Assembly (NCBI RefSeq): GCF_021130785.1
Contig: NC_060208.1
Span: forward strand, 54,106,501-54,170,500
Length of the DNA stretch: 64,000 nucleotides
Direction: 5' to 3'
Source: Homalodisca vitripennis
Lineage: Eukaryota; Arthropoda; Insecta; Hemiptera; Cicadellidae
Below are positions 63,901 to 64,000 of the stretch, piece after piece; within the stretch, counting starts at the first letter, position 1; each line of letters starts with the position of its first letter. Both the position numbers and the translations under genes were made by a program. The notes below the pieces were generated by a model, which was not told the DNA's origin, searched no databases, and saw only the letters and a list, made by a program, of their open reading frames with translations.

Positions 63901-64000
63901 TGGTATTCACTCTAGTCTAATTTTTTGTAGTCTTTGCTAAATGTTTAGTAGTGATTAAACTGAGAAAAAATCAGATTCCCGGTCTCGAAAGACATGTTGT

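Larger units (their letters stand above)
58651..64000. other. Unassigned sequence to the right edge
   Basis: AT-rich, with the 60.3/60.6 kb duplication and GC island listed separately. No exon, transposase or RT motif recognised. Confidence 0.45.

Overview
This is a 64 kb piece of AT-rich eukaryotic nuclear DNA, most likely from an insect. The reasons are short GC-rich exons with GT-AG borders in long AT-rich introns, a Penelope-like retroelement, a 5S-rRNA-derived SINE, a LINE 3' end, TA-flanked and hAT-like MITEs, and abundant satellite and microsatellite DNA. Nothing looks bacterial, organellar or viral. The species cannot be fixed from the sequence.

The only convincing host gene is on the minus strand and spans at least 5.9-30.8 kb. 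Four exons have good splice borders and one open frame each: 30815-30589, 18281-18111, 8413-8279 (or 8501-8279) and 6155-5916. The last three have lengths divisible by three and are joined by phase-1 introns. They encode a Pro/Gly/Ala-rich product with a basic, nuclear-localisation-like stretch and a VKQE sumoylation-type motif. I do not recognise the protein; a nuclear regulator is an inference. A TATA-containing candidate promoter and non-coding first exon lie inside the 10 kb intron (15.9-15.7 kb, minus strand). The gene probably continues past the left edge, and its 5' end is not identified.

The rest is intron, intergenic DNA and repeats. From left to right: a tRNA-like SINE remnant (3.9 kb); a 266 bp hAT-type MITE with an 8 bp target duplication (4.15 kb); a 5S SINE (10.3 kb); four loci of one dispersed family with a hammerhead-core-like tail (12.6, 19.0, 19.3, 28.3 kb); duplicated CRE/E-box palindromes (20.5 kb); a 91 bp satellite (22.75-23.56 kb); a 115 bp tandem repeat (24.6 kb); a 5'-truncated, frameshifted Penelope-like element with RT, GIY-YIG endonuclease and 15 bp target duplication (34.67-36.15 kb); a 0.92 kb near-palindromic MITE (39.8 kb); a LINE 3' end (42.0-42.4 kb); and a second long-inverted-repeat MITE (43.7-44.5 kb).

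Two degenerate tandem-repeat zones (49.6-51.6 and 55.4-58.65 kb) carry scattered indels. They look either old or poorly corrected in the assembly, so ORFs there should not be trusted. No complete single-exon protein gene, tRNA gene, rRNA gene or CRISPR array is supported.
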